64,000 bases of DNA from Endozoicomonas sp. OPT23 (GCF_009653635.1 NZ_PPFD01000002.1:496001-560000), one strand, 5' to 3'. Positions 16,760 through 25,856 are shown, counted from the stretch's first letter. Numbers and translations: made by a program. The notes: a model not told the origin generated them from the letters alone.

Positions 16760-17845
16760 TCAGCGGCGAGTCAGATAAACACCCATTTCACGGTGATGGG
16801 TATAAGGGAACTGGTCAAACAGAGCAATTCTCTCAATCTTATGGGTTTCACTGATTACCTGAAGGTTTTCATGAAGTGTCTCCGGATTGCAGGAGACATA
16901 AACAATATTGTCGAATCTCTGGACCAGAGCTTCTGTGCCTTTATCCAGGCCGGCTCTTGGCGGGTCAACAAAGATGGTAGAAACCTGATAGCTGTCGAGA
17001 TCGATATCTTTCAGCCTTCTGAATTCTCGCTCTTTATTCATGGCCTGAGTGAACTCTTCACTGGAGAGTCGAGCAATTGCAACATTCTCAACATTATTCA
17101 GTTCAAAATTCTCATGGGCTGAATGCACAGATGTTTTGGAAATTTCGGTCGCCAGCACTTTGTCGAAGTGTTCTGCCAATACACAGGTGAAGTTACCGTT
17201 ACCGCAATAAAGCTCGAGCATATCGCCGGAGCTGTCCTTGCAGACATTACTGGCCCAGGACAGCATTTTTTCATTTACGCCAGCATTAGGCTGAGTGAAG
17301 CTGTTTTCCACCTGTGTATAACTGAAGGCTTTACCTTGCACATTCAGCTGCTCAACCACATGGTCTTTGTTAAGTACCAGCTTCTGCTTTCTGGCACGAC
17401 CAATAATGCCAATGTTGTGTTTGTCCTGAAGTGCTTTGGCTGCAGTCTGCCACTCATCATTGAGTTGTCTGTGATAGAGCATGCTAACTAGTGCTTCACC
17501 AGTCTGGGTTGTCAGGAACTCAAGCTGAAACAGACGTTTCTTCAGAATCTCTTGCTGCTCGATATCCTTCATCAGAGGCATCATCAGCTCATTGATTTTC
17601 TCTGACCCGGCCGGAAAGGCGTCAACGTTGAAAGGTGTTTTGGTTTCAGGATCAAACATGCGATAGAAGCTGTGATCACCTTCATGCCAGATGCGGAACT
17701 CTGCCCGCATACGGTAGTGCTCTGGCTTAGAGCGAAACACTTCCAGTTCAGGAATATTAAAGTCCTGAAACTCTGCGTTTGTCTGGGTTACTTTTTCAGA
17801 CAATTGCTCTTCGTACTTTTCTGGCTGGACTACGGCTAGTGACAT
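16760..17845 (-). CDS. trmA: tRNA (uracil-5-)-methyltransferase TrmA
   Basis: TrmA makes 5-methyluridine at position 54 (T54) of the T-loop of tRNAs using S-adenosylmethionine. The product is 361 residues (E. coli 366). Visible are FRIWHEG near the N-terminus, the SAM-binding LELYCGNGNFT, VFVDPPRAGLDKGT and the catalytic-cysteine motif VSCNPETLHENL, ending in HREMGVYLTRR. The absence of a TRAM domain and [4Fe-4S] cysteines fits TrmA rather than RlmD. It is preceded by a terminator, so it is transcribed separately from the permease gene upstream. Confidence 0.95.
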   Translation of the reverse strand: MSLAVVQPEKYEEQLSEKVTQTNAEFQDFNIPELEVFRSKPEHYRMRAEFRIWHEGDHSFYRMFDPETKTPFNVDAFPAGSEKINELMMPLMKDIEQQEILKKRLFQLEFLTTQTGEALVSMLYHRQLNDEWQTAAKALQDKHNIGIIGRARKQKLVLNKDHVVEQLNVQGKAFSYTQVENSFTQPNAGVNEKMLSWASNVCKDSSGDMLELYCGNGNFTCVLAEHFDKVLATEISKTSVHSAHENFELNNVENVAIARLSSEEFTQAMNKEREFRRLKDIDLDSYQVSTIFVDPPRAGLDKGTEALVQRFDNIVYVSCNPETLHENLQVISETHKIERIALFDQFPYTHHREMGVYLTRR

Positions 17846-17912
17846 GATGCTCTTCAGTAAAACAGGGAGGCTGATGTGTTGCCATAAGCTCTGGCAGGGC
17901 AGCGGTCCCGAA

Positions 17913-17943
17913 ATAAAAAAACGGCCCGTATTATGGGCCGCTT
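17913..17943 (-). terminator. intrinsic terminator after the NCS2 permease gene
   Basis: Read on the minus strand, GCGGCCC-ATAATAC-GGGCCGT is followed by TTTTTTTATT. It has a GC-rich 6-7 bp stem and a T-run in the right orientation to end the permease transcript before trmA. Confidence 0.85.
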
Positions 17944-17987
17944 TTTATCAATCCGCTATGACTATTTCCAGTTGAAAAAGCCGGTTC

Positions 17988-19280
17988 TTAGCTGAATACA
18001 GCCAGCTTGACAGCGAACAGGATAGACAGAATAACCATGGCTGAGTTCAGGTCTTTCGCTTTACCGCTCAGCAGCTTAATTGTTGTGTAGGAGATAAAGC
18101 CGAAAGCGATACCGGTGGTAATGGAGAAGCTCAGTGGCATGGACACAGCAGCAATCACCACAGGAGCGGCTTCGGTCAGGTCGTCCCAGTCGATCTTCAC
18201 CATGCTGTGAGTCATCAGTACCGCAACAAAGATCAGTGCTGGTGCCGTCGCATAAGCTGGAATCATTCCGGCCAGAGGTGACAGGAACAGGCAACCCAGG
18301 AACAGCAGAGCAACAACAACTGCAGTCAAACCAGTACGGCCACCTACGGAGATACCGGAAGCACTCTCGATGTAACTGGTGGTGGTAGAAGTACCAAGAC
18401 CGGCACCTGCCATGGAGGCAACAGAGTCGGCCATCAGGGCACGACCCAGTCGTGGAAACTTGCCGTCTTTATCCAGTAGGTTGCCTCGTTGAGCAACAGC
18501 AACCAGCGTACCGGAGGTGTCAAACAGATCTACAAACAGGAAAGAGAAGATGATGCTGAGCATACCAATTTCCAGCGCACCCATAATATCCAGCTGCAGA
18601 AAGGTAGGAGCAACACTTGGAGGCATGGAAACCATGCCGTTGTATTGAATCTCACCGGCAATCAGACTGATGACAGTCACTGCCAGAATGCCAATCATCA
18701 CCGAGCCGGTCACATTGCGATGGTAAAGTGCAACGATCAGCACAAAGCCCAGAGAAGTCATAATGGCACTCCAGGAACTCATATCACCCAGAGTCACCAG
18801 AGTGGCCGGGTTATCAACAATGATGCCAGCGTTCTTCAGAGCGATGAAACCAAGGAAGAGACCGATACCAGCAGCGATACCGCCACGCAGTGAGAGTGGA
18901 ATACTGTTGATGATCCAGCCTCGAATCTTGAAGACACTCAGCAGGAAGAAGCAGACACCGGACAGGAATACCGCACCCAGAGCCACTTGCCAGCTGTAAC
19001 CCATCTGGCCAACCACAGTGAATGCGAAGAAAGCGTTCAGTCCCATACCCGGAGCCAGAGCAACAGGGTAGTTAGCATACAGACCCATGATCAGACAGCC
19101 GATGGCTGCCGCAACACAAGTTGCAACAAAGACCGCACCCTGGTCCATACCAGTGCTGGACAACATGCTTGGATTAACAAAGATAATGTAAGCCATGGTC
19201 AGGAAGGTAGTGATACCCGCCAACACTTCAGTCTTCACATTCGTCTGATGTTCTTTCAGTTTGAATAGTCGTTCTAACAT
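17988..19280 (-). CDS. NCS2-family purine permease (AzgA/AdeP/GhxP-like)
   Basis: This is a 430-residue inner-membrane transporter with about 12-14 hydrophobic segments. The start RLFKLKEHQTNVKTEVLAGITTFLTMAYI is characteristic of the AzgA-like NCS2 branch, as are ALAPGMGLNAFFAF (~75-88), LFVDLFDTSGTLVA and GTSTTTSYIESASGI. This branch imports adenine, guanine or hypoxanthine by proton symport. The exact base preference cannot be told. It is a single-gene unit ending in a good terminator; the long upstream region carries DnaA-box-like sites. Confidence 0.9.
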   Translation of the reverse strand: MLERLFKLKEHQTNVKTEVLAGITTFLTMAYIIFVNPSMLSSTGMDQGAVFVATCVAAAIGCLIMGLYANYPVALAPGMGLNAFFAFTVVGQMGYSWQVALGAVFLSGVCFFLLSVFKIRGWIINSIPLSLRGGIAAGIGLFLGFIALKNAGIIVDNPATLVTLGDMSSWSAIMTSLGFVLIVALYHRNVTGSVMIGILAVTVISLIAGEIQYNGMVSMPPSVAPTFLQLDIMGALEIGMLSIIFSFLFVDLFDTSGTLVAVAQRGNLLDKDGKFPRLGRALMADSVASMAGAGLGTSTTTSYIESASGISVGGRTGLTAVVVALLFLGCLFLSPLAGMIPAYATAPALIFVAVLMTHSMVKIDWDDLTEAAPVVIAAVSMPLSFSITTGIAFGFISYTTIKLLSGKAKDLNSAMVILSILFAVKLAVFS

Positions 19281-19953
19281 GTTGTTTTAGTCGTTAGGGA
19301 GTAAAACCCTCAATATATCCTTTTTTATTTCTTTAGGGAATATATGGGTATCTACTTATATTTGTCACTATCGTGCTGTTATCTCGATCCTTTTTTATTC
19401 AGGATCATAGTGCCTACTTGTGATATTGCTGGTTGTAACCACCAGATGTAGTGGTGCGGCCATTCGCTGTTCAAAAAATGAACACTTTGCTGGCGCTCTT
19501 GTTATTAGTGCGATTGAGAGTGAATGTATTGATTCGCTAACAGGTTTATCCACAAAAGCTGTGGTTAAAAAGATCGTTTTCCATGGTTTGCTGTGAGTTG
19601 TTTTTTTGAACGACGGAGGTTAGTAAGAATCCATTATTAGTGTATGTATTTAGGTGTTTTCCGAGGCTCTTGGTTTGGTTTTTTGTGTAATTTAACGACA
19701 TAAATCAAATTGTTGAAATAATAGATACACCGTTTATGTGGATAACTTTTTGTTTTTGTGCGGTTATCCAGTTATGTAGATAACTTCAAAGCTGATTGCT
19801 GAGCTCGGTGTATAAGTATTGAGGGTAATGCGGTTTTGGAGTGAATGGCACAGGAGTGGGGACGGTAGTAATATCTTACAGGCTGCTGAGAAATCTTATT
19901 CAAAAAAAGGCTAAGTATAAACTCAGCCTTTTTGGTGTTTGGTTTGATGAAAA
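19281..19953. other. long intergenic region with several DnaA-box-like 9-mers
   Basis: These 673 bp contain no credible gene. Perfect TTATCCACA boxes occur at 19546-19554 (plus) and 19737-19745 (minus, TGTGGATAA). Near matches occur at 19764-19772 (TTATCCAGT) and 19775-19783 (TGTAGATAA, a TTATCTACA box). Three sites thus fall within 47 bp in AT-rich DNA. It could be a DnaA-titrating or DnaA-regulated site, or chance. The usual oriC neighbours dnaA, mnmG and rpmH are absent. Confidence 0.45.
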
Positions 19954-21027
19954 TCAGGCTACAGCAGCAAAACTACCTGTATGCAGCTCTCTGGCGCGAG
20001 AGTCCAGCTCTGCCAGTAATGAGGCGATGCGGGTCTTTTCCTGTTCACGGGCTTCACTGCTTCTCTGAGCGCGTTGTTTACGGTGACGCTCAATGGCCTC
20101 ACGGATACGCAGCTCTTTCGGGCAAATCGGCTTGGCGACCGTAATTTCCTTTTCGATAGGCTTGGCTTCTACCGGCATTTCTATCGGTACTTCAACAGGT
20201 TCTACTACTACAGCTGTTGTTATCTCTGCTTCCACTTCAGTTTCAGTAGAGATCTCCGGCTTGGCCTCCAGTTGAGAAGCCGCAGTAGCATCGCCTGCCA
20301 GACAGGCATCCGCTGCTGCAGTAATGGCAGCCAGCTGAGCCGTTATATCGTCGCTCAACTCAATGTTGTTCATGCGAACCATGGCATTGGCGCGTGAACC
20401 ACTGGCCTTGGCTTCAGCTATCCGGGCTTTCTCAGCCTTCGCGGCAGCCTGTTCAGCGGCCTTCTCCTGTTCCATTTCCTGTTTGAGAGTGGCAAGGGTC
20501 TGAACAATGCTCTCTTTGGTTACAGCCTCTTTTTTAGGGGGCGGTGTTGCAGCAGGAGACCTCTTGTTTGCAGATGAGCCAGAAGCTGACTTGGTCGCTT
20601 TGGTCTCAGGTTTAGCGTTTTCGTCTTCATTTTTAATGGCGAGACTTGGAGGGGTGTCTGAATCACCATCATCCATGTCGGCAAAAATAGAAGCCAGCTC
20701 TTTTTCGATACTGGATTTACGCTGGCGCTTCTTCTTTTTCGGCAGAATCTTAACGGTACTGGTTTTATAACCGCGCAGGCTTTCTGCACCGAAGAAATCA
20801 ACAGCATCCTGTTCGAGCTCGCAAAGCTCTTCCCGGGATTCGGCTCTGTCCCACTCTTCTACAGTGAACACCTCCTCACCTTGTACCCGGATTTCCCTGT
20901 ACAGGGGGTAGTCCATATCCTGGTATGCGGCAGCAACCATTCTTTCCCACTGGCTTTCGAGGTCGTTACGAGTACTACCTACATAAACCTTTTTGGTCGC
21001 TTTATTGGTGACGGTAAAGATAATCAA
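19954..21027 (-). CDS. protein with N-terminal GIY-YIG nuclease domain and long charged tail
   Basis: Residues ~1-92 resemble a GIY-YIG domain: IIFTVTNKATKKVYVGSTRN gives the two signature strands, with QWERM in place of the Arg helix, and LCELEQDAVDFFG supplies the conserved Glu. From ~95 the chain turns Lys-rich, then becomes a long Ala/Glu/Lys-rich low-complexity region to residue 357 with a helical QEMEQEKAAEQAAAKAEKARIAEAKAS stretch. The domain could be a DNA endonuclease as in homing or repair enzymes, but no DNA-binding domain is recognisable in the tail. It has no signal peptide and no operon partner, and ends ERHRKQRAQRSSEAREQ...ELDSRARELHTGSFAAVA. Confidence 0.6.
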   Translation of the reverse strand: MIIFTVTNKATKKVYVGSTRNDLESQWERMVAAAYQDMDYPLYREIRVQGEEVFTVEEWDRAESREELCELEQDAVDFFGAESLRGYKTSTVKILPKKKKRQRKSSIEKELASIFADMDDGDSDTPPSLAIKNEDENAKPETKATKSASGSSANKRSPAATPPPKKEAVTKESIVQTLATLKQEMEQEKAAEQAAAKAEKARIAEAKASGSRANAMVRMNNIELSDDITAQLAAITAAADACLAGDATAASQLEAKPEISTETEVEAEITTAVVVEPVEVPIEMPVEAKPIEKEITVAKPICPKELRIREAIERHRKQRAQRSSEAREQEKTRIASLLAELDSRARELHTGSFAAVA

Positions 21028-21321
21028 CGCTGGGTGACCTTGCTACTGACGATGACAGGCGCGCAATTATACCTGCCGATTTTTTTCTGGGTAGTGGGTA
21101 TTGTGCACTATCAAAAATAGAAGACCTGCCAATAGCCTTTTTAATGATATTCAGGATTGAATCTGTGGTTGTGTAATAACCGTCGTGTATATGCTTTAAA
21201 CCCTCTATTTTTTGGTTTTTCATGAAGGATGGCTGCTGCTTGAAGGATGATGGCCGCTATTTTGACAATAGGGTGGGATCGTCTAGGGTCAAAAATAGAG
21301 GCCACGGAAAGGCAATAAATA
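21028..21321. promoter_or_regulatory. divergent spacer with an AAAATAGAGG inverted repeat
   Basis: This region lies between the GIY-YIG gene and the lectin gene. CCTCTATTTTTTG near 21203 and CAAAAATAGAGG near 21289 form an inverted pair, and a third CAAAAATAGAAG lies near 21112. It may contain operators or just repeat debris. No RNA gene is seen. Confidence 0.35.
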
Positions 21322-22656
21322 ATGAAGCAAAAAAATACTGTTTTTTTTACAGGGAAAAAAATCTGGCTTATTCAGACTGCTTTGCTCCTTTTATTCGCTT
21401 TTCCGGTTTGGGCTGAGGTCGAATCTGACTCCTTTGCTACAAAGTTTATGTTGAAGCAGAAAGGGGGGCAGTACTGCCTTGCTCTTGATGTAAAGGCTGA
21501 TGAGTTCTCTTCCTGTGTTTTTCAGGACCCTGATGACAATGGTCTGTGCTATCCCCGTAATAGAGCTGTGCTTAAGATCTGTGATGAGCAAGCGGATGCT
21601 CAGCGCTGGAGTTTTAATTACCAGAAGAAGCGCATCTATTATCAGGGTTATTCCACGGCTATGTGTCTTTCCAGAATGGTGGAGACGGTTGAGATGTTGC
21701 CCTGTTCTGATTCGAGCCAGGGGCAAATATGGTTTTTCAATGAGAGTGAAGCGTTAGTAACAGCCGCTGATACAGAGTTTCCACTGGGATATTTGAGGTT
21801 GCTTGGTCAGGATGAATTCGACCCCAAGTCACTTGGCTTTGTTTTTTCCAGTGCTGATATGGGGAAGCGGGAGTGTTTTAGAAGTCCGTTAAGCGGTTCA
21901 ATCGAGTGCGCTCTGTCTGGAGCGGCTGATGTGCCTGAAAAAAATGATGTATCAGAGCCGGGTAACAGTGAAGAGGGGTCGTCATCAGGCAATGATTCAG
22001 GACAGAGTGATGATAGTGAAAAGGGAGTTGATAGCGAGAAGCCGACTAATGAAGAATCTGCTCCTGATGATACTCCTGCACCACCAGAGCGTCCCGCCAT
22101 TAGTTGGGATGATCCGCAAGGGTTGTTCTGGATCTCTGATAAATTGACTCAGGATATGGAATTGACCTACACCGTCAATAATATCTGCCTGCAGGTAGAG
22201 GAGCCCATCTCTTGTCTGCAGAACAATGACTACGATAGAACCTGTTATTCGGGACGAAAAATGATGACTGCAACCTGTCTGGGTCAGGATGAATCACTCT
22301 GGAAGCATGATTTGAAGACCAAGCGTATTTATAACAAAGCAGCGGGTTATGGGTATTGCCTGACATGGGTACAGAATCACTTTCTGCTACTGCCCTGTTT
22401 TGCCGGAGGCAGTCCTGCTCAGAAGTGGTATTTTGGTCTCGGTACTAATGGTAAGCCGCTGGAGTATGGTCGTTTGAAGAGTTCTGCTCAGGGTGCCCTC
22501 TATCCTTTTGATTATCTGAAAGTGCTGGACCTTCCCTTGTCCTATGGCAGTGCTTCAGGTGTCAGTAAGGATAGAAGTGTTAAGTACGAGCCTTTTGGGG
22601 AACTCTGTGGTTTTGAGCCCATAGAAGGTAAATGGACCGGTGACTGTGCTAATTAA
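21322..22656 (+). CDS. exported protein with two ricin-type (beta-trefoil) lectin domains
   Basis: The protein has 444 residues. A signal peptide spans ~1-30 (lysine-rich start, then IWLIQTALLLLFAFPVWAE). Two cysteine-containing beta-trefoil-like domains lie at ~40-165 and ~270-420, each with QxW-like repeats (DAQRWSF, QGQIWFF, ESLWKHD, PAQKWYF) and paired CLA/CLTW motifs. Between them is an acidic Ser/Glu/Asp/Pro linker (~195-255). Such domains bind galactose-type glycans; the arrangement suggests a secreted or surface glycan-binding protein without an obvious enzyme part. Secretion beyond the periplasm could use the T2SS. The AATAAATAATG start lacks a strong ribosome site. Confidence 0.75.
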   Translation: MKQKNTVFFTGKKIWLIQTALLLLFAFPVWAEVESDSFATKFMLKQKGGQYCLALDVKADEFSSCVFQDPDDNGLCYPRNRAVLKICDEQADAQRWSFNYQKKRIYYQGYSTAMCLSRMVETVEMLPCSDSSQGQIWFFNESEALVTAADTEFPLGYLRLLGQDEFDPKSLGFVFSSADMGKRECFRSPLSGSIECALSGAADVPEKNDVSEPGNSEEGSSSGNDSGQSDDSEKGVDSEKPTNEESAPDDTPAPPERPAISWDDPQGLFWISDKLTQDMELTYTVNNICLQVEEPISCLQNNDYDRTCYSGRKMMTATCLGQDESLWKHDLKTKRIYNKAAGYGYCLTWVQNHFLLLPCFAGGSPAQKWYFGLGTNGKPLEYGRLKSSAQGALYPFDYLKVLDLPLSYGSASGVSKDRSVKYEPFGELCGFEPIEGKWTGDCAN

Positions 22657-23110
22657 AGGACAAATCCCTGATCATGATGATGGCGTCTTCAGAGGTGCTG
22701 TGCTGGGTGGCTGGGTAATAGTTGGCTCGGCGACCCACTTCACTGAACCCGGTTTTTAGATACAGGTTGAAAGCAGCGTTGTTTGACTCCCTGACTTCCA
22801 GAAAGAAGGTATCGCAACTGTCGCTGGCCAGATCACTCAAATGCTCAACGATCTCATAACCAACACCTTTTCCATGGTGCTCTTTGGCTACTGTCAGAAT
22901 GAGCAGGCTAGCTTCATCCGCTACGGTCATTACCACGCCTTGGCCAACAATCTCTCCATTCAGTTCAGCAACCTGGCAGATATGCCCCGATTCAAGGCTG
23001 TCGATGTAATGCTTCTCTTTCCATGGGTGCTGACTGGCAGCAGCTTCAATTCGGCTGACGGCAGGAATGTCCTGCAGGGTCATCGAGCGAAAAACGAGCG
23101 GTGTATTCAA
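22649..23110 (-). CDS. rimI: ribosomal protein bS18-alanine N-acetyltransferase RimI
   Basis: This GNAT enzyme acetylates the N-terminal alanine of ribosomal protein S18. It has 153 residues (E. coli 148). The first strand is FRSMTLQDIPAVSRIEAAASQHPW, followed by the acetyl-CoA loop VAKEHHGKGVGYEIVEHL (Q/RxxGxG type), FLEVRESNNAAFNLYLKTGF and RRANYYP. It is the last gene of leuA-holD-rimI; the holD-rimI pairing is the same as in E. coli. The tail overlaps the lectin gene's end by 8 bp on the opposite strand. Confidence 0.92.
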   Translation of the reverse strand: MNTPLVFRSMTLQDIPAVSRIEAAASQHPWKEKHYIDSLESGHICQVAELNGEIVGQGVVMTVADEASLLILTVAKEHHGKGVGYEIVEHLSDLASDSCDTFFLEVRESNNAAFNLYLKTGFSEVGRRANYYPATQHSTSEDAIIMIRDLSFN

Positions 23111-23163
23111 TAGAGTTACAACTTTTTTAGATCAGACTGGTTAGGAGTGCTGGTTTAAGTGAG

Positions 23164-23985
23164 TCAGACCAGTTTCGATTTCAAAGGGGACAGGTCTTTC
23201 CAAGTCTCTGACTTCAGCGCGGGTACTTTCATCAACTCATTCAAACCGTGGCTGGCGACAAAATACTGTTCAGCATGCAGGCCTGGCTGAATGCCTCTGA
23301 GTTCATCAAAATTGCGTTGAGGGTCAATGACAAATCGAGCGGCAGCCTGACCAAATAATAAAACAACCTTTCTGCGGGCAAGACCAAACTGGTTACTCAG
23401 ATAAGCGCAGACGGCATCGGCTGCGTTGTTGTCGTCCATGCTGAGATGAGTCATCAGGCCAAGACTTTCCATAGGCCAGACGAATTCGCTGAATTCATAA
23501 TTCTGCTGGGGCGCAGGAATATCCAGTGCTCGTAAAATGTCATTGAGCAAACGTTGGTGAAAGCGTGAAAACTGATTCAGGCCGGTGTGAGGCATCTCGG
23601 CAATAACCAGACAGTCTTCATTGACTGACAGACTGACAAGTCTGAATTTACTGGTTGTCTTCTGGTTGGTAGCAAGAGGCTCAGGCTTCTCAGCAGGTTG
23701 AGGCTCAGTGATCGTTTCTTTTGCAGGTGTTTCTTTCTCAGTTTTTTTCTCGGCAATTCCAAGCAGGCTCTTCGCATGCAGAACGCCGCTGGCGGATGCA
23801 ACCTGATTGGTTTCACTGAGAATTGGAGAGCTTTCTTGAAGCTGCGCAGAAGCCTCTTCCTCCTCAGGAAAATCAAAAACCCTGGGAGGAAGAGAGTTGG
23901 ACAGAATCTTTCTGGGGAACCATGCCTGGATTCCCATGGCGTCAAGATAGTTTTGACGGCTTCTTTCGCTGATTCTGCCCTGCAT
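23164..23985 (-). CDS. holD: HolD-like DNA polymerase III psi subunit, long form
   Basis: This 273-residue protein lies directly upstream of rimI. Near its N-terminus, YLDAMGIQAWFPRKIL resembles the LQQLGITQWSLRRP peptide by which E. coli psi binds clamp loader. A Glu/Pro-rich linker follows (~45-105), and then a C-terminal domain with VIAEMPH, LLNDILRALDIP and VVLLFGQAAARFV, ending PALKSETWKDLSPL. The last parts resemble a uracil-DNA-glycosylase fold, which psi is known to share. E. coli psi is only 137 aa, so the linker and C-terminus are extended here. Its start is 5 bp after the leuA stop, indicating one operon. Role inferred: linking clamp loader to chi/SSB. Confidence 0.7.
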   Translation of the reverse strand: MQGRISERSRQNYLDAMGIQAWFPRKILSNSLPPRVFDFPEEEEASAQLQESSPILSETNQVASASGVLHAKSLLGIAEKKTEKETPAKETITEPQPAEKPEPLATNQKTTSKFRLVSLSVNEDCLVIAEMPHTGLNQFSRFHQRLLNDILRALDIPAPQQNYEFSEFVWPMESLGLMTHLSMDDNNAADAVCAYLSNQFGLARRKVVLLFGQAAARFVIDPQRNFDELRGIQPGLHAEQYFVASHGLNELMKVPALKSETWKDLSPLKSKLV

Positions 23986-23990
23986 GAATG

Positions 23991-25541
23991 TCAGACGTGC
24001 CCTGTTTGTGGGTTAGTTTTGGTACGCTGACTGTGCAAAAGATTGAGCGCATTGATATAGGCTTTGGCAGAAGCGATAACCACGTCGGTATCGGTGCCGG
24101 AACCATTGACAATGCGGCCATCCTTTTCAAGGCGGACGCTGGCGTCGCCTTGGGAGTCAGTACCACTGGTAATTGCGCTGACATTATACAATGCCAGATG
24201 AGCCTGTGAATTGGCAATGCTCTCTATTGCTTTAAAGATGGCATCAACCGGACCATCACCCTGGCTGCGAGCTTCCATAGGCTCTCCATCCACCTCGATA
24301 GTCAGTGTGGCTTCCGGTGTAGATTGGGTGGTCGAGCAGGCTTGGAGATCAATCAGTCGATACTTTTCTTCTTCACTGTTAGAGCGAACATCGCTAACCA
24401 ATGCCTGAAGGTCGTCATCAAAGATTTCAGATTTTTTGTCAGCGAGTACCTTGAAGCGACCAAAGGCTTCATTCAACTCTTCCTTGCTGTCGAAGCTGAT
24501 GCCCAGTTCTTCCATTTTGGATTTAAAGGCGTTACGTCCGGAGAGTTTGCCGAGGGTCAAGCGGTTGGTGTTCCAGCCAACATCTTCTGCTCGCATGATT
24601 TCGTAGGTTTCACGGTTCTTCAGAATGCCGTCCTGATGAATGCCGGACTCATGAGCAAAGGCGTTAGCGCCAACAATGGCTTTGTTGGGTTGAACCGGGA
24701 AGCCGGTAATGCTGGAAACCAGTCTGGAGGTTGGAACAATATGTTGAGTGTTAACGCCAGTGCTTACTTTCAGCTCATCCTTACGGGTTTGAATGGCCAT
24801 CACGATTTCTTCGAGAGAGGCATTACCAGCGCGTTCGCCCAGACCGTTGATAGTACATTCAACCTGTCGTGCACCATGAACAACCGCAGACAATGAGTTG
24901 GCAACGGCCAAACCAAGGTCGTTGTGGCAATGAACAGAGAAGATGGCTTTATCGGCGTTAGGAATACGCTCAATCAACTGACGAATGGTGTCGCCATATT
25001 GATGCGGCAAGGCATAGCCAACGGTGTCCGGAATGTTGATGGTGCGAGCGCCAGCGTCAATAGCTGCTTCAATGATACGGCAAAGAAAATCTATTTCTGA
25101 GCGACCAGCGTCTTCACAGGAAAACTCGACATCATCAATCAGGTTGCGAGCCCGTTTCACAGCAGTTACTGCCTGTTCAACCACCTGGTCTGGTGTCATA
25201 CAGAGTTTGTGCTGCATATGGATTGGTGACGTGGCGATAAACGTATGAATACGGCCACGGGCTGCTGGTTTTAACGCTTCAGCTGCACGGTCGATGTCTG
25301 CAGGAAGAGCGCGAGACAGACTGCAAACAGCACTGTCCTTAATAGTTTTTGCGATGGTGTTTACCGCATCAAAGTCGCCTGGGCTAGCGATAGCAAAGCC
25401 GGCCTCGATAACATCAACTTTAAGCATTTCCAGGGAACGGGCTATACGCACCTTCTCGTCTTTGGTCATGGCTGCGCCGGGGCTCTGCTCACCGTCACGC
25501 AAAGTAGTATCAAAGATAATGACCTGATCGTTATTCATCAC
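23991..25541 (-). CDS. leuA: 2-isopropylmalate synthase LeuA
   Basis: LeuA condenses acetyl-CoA with 2-oxoisovalerate, the first committed step of leucine synthesis. It has 516 residues (E. coli 523). The catalytic domain starts [16 protein letters not shown] and includes [17 protein letters not shown] (metal-binding HxH), [22 protein letters not shown] and [12 protein letters not shown]. The C-terminal ~110 residues form the LeuA regulatory dimer domain that binds leucine. A 280-bp leader upstream encodes a leucine-rich peptide, so transcription is probably attenuated by leucyl-tRNA supply as well as feedback-inhibited. Other leu genes are not in the window. Confidence 0.96.
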   Translation of the reverse strand: MMNNDQVIIFDTTLRDGEQSPGAAMTKDEKVRIARSLEMLKVDVIEAGFAIASPGDFDAVNTIAKTIKDSAVCSLSRALPADIDRAAEALKPAARGRIHTFIATSPIHMQHKLCMTPDQVVEQAVTAVKRARNLIDDVEFSCEDAGRSEIDFLCRIIEAAIDAGARTINIPDTVGYALPHQYGDTIRQLIERIPNADKAIFSVHCHNDLGLAVANSLSAVVHGARQVECTINGLGERAGNASLEEIVMAIQTRKDELKVSTGVNTQHIVPTSRLVSSITGFPVQPNKAIVGANAFAHESGIHQDGILKNRETYEIMRAEDVGWNTNRLTLGKLSGRNAFKSKMEELGISFDSKEELNEAFGRFKVLADKKSEIFDDDLQALVSDVRSNSEEEKYRLIDLQACSTTQSTPEATLTIEVDGEPMEARSQGDGPVDAIFKAIESIANSQAHLALYNVSAITSGTDSQGDASVRLEKDGRIVNGSGTDTDVVIASAKAYINALNLLHSQRTKTNPQTGHV

Positions 25542-25635
25542 TGCCTCATTCTTATAGCTGTTTTATAAACAATCTAATACGCAATTCAGTCCGGCTGTAT
25601 AAGCTCGGTTTGCGATTATTGAAATTATGAAAATT

Positions 25636-25703
25636 TACTGACCGCTTGAGTCAGAAGGCTTGAAAGCCGGGGGTCGAAGGTGAAATCAAATATACTGCTC
25701 AAG
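25636..25703 (-). promoter_or_regulatory. likely leu attenuator region (competing hairpins)
   Basis: Just after the leader-peptide stop the minus strand reads GGCTT-TC-AAGCC and then CTGAC-TCAAGCG-GTCAG followed by TAAATTTTC, a possible terminator. CTTGAG overlapping the leader stop can pair with CTCAAG in the loop of the second hairpin, giving an alternative fold. This fits attenuation. The stems are short, so the exact structure is uncertain. Confidence 0.5.
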
Positions 25704-25815
25704 GCAGTAGTAGAAGCAGGCGGGCAGGACGAAAGAAGGTTTTCAGGGCGAAAGAGGCCACAGCAGGTGAAACTGCTTTTGGGTTGATGCTTTGGTGTGG
25801 TGCTACTGCATTCAT
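25699..25815 (-). CDS. leuL: leucine leader peptide (38 aa), five consecutive Leu codons
   Basis: This short gene is in a different frame from the longer random ORF spanning the area. ATG at 25815, 38 codons, TGA at 25699-25701. It ends RPARLLLLLP, with the run CTG CTT CTA CTA CTG: five Leu codons including two rare CTA. This is the classic design of an amino-acid attenuation leader: ribosome stalling at the run when leucyl-tRNA is scarce would favour read-through into leuA. It lies 157 bp before leuA and 42 bp after a good sigma70 promoter. No strong ribosome site is obvious in the AACTCACG before the ATG. Confidence 0.8.
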   Translation of the reverse strand: MNAVAPHQSINPKAVSPAVASFALKTFFRPARLLLLLP

Positions 25816-25856
25816 CGTGAGTTCTTGATGTTATTGCGTATGAAGTAGGTGTTTGC

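Noticed and set aside
19281-19440. possible purine riboswitch before the NCS2 permease gene
   Set aside because: I looked for the conserved TATA...CTACC core on the minus strand and did not find it, nor a matching three-way junction.
19546-19783. chromosomal or plasmid replication origin
   Set aside because: DnaA boxes are present, but there is no dnaA, mnmG, rep or par gene, no clear AT-rich 13-mer array and no GATC cluster, so oriC is not supported.
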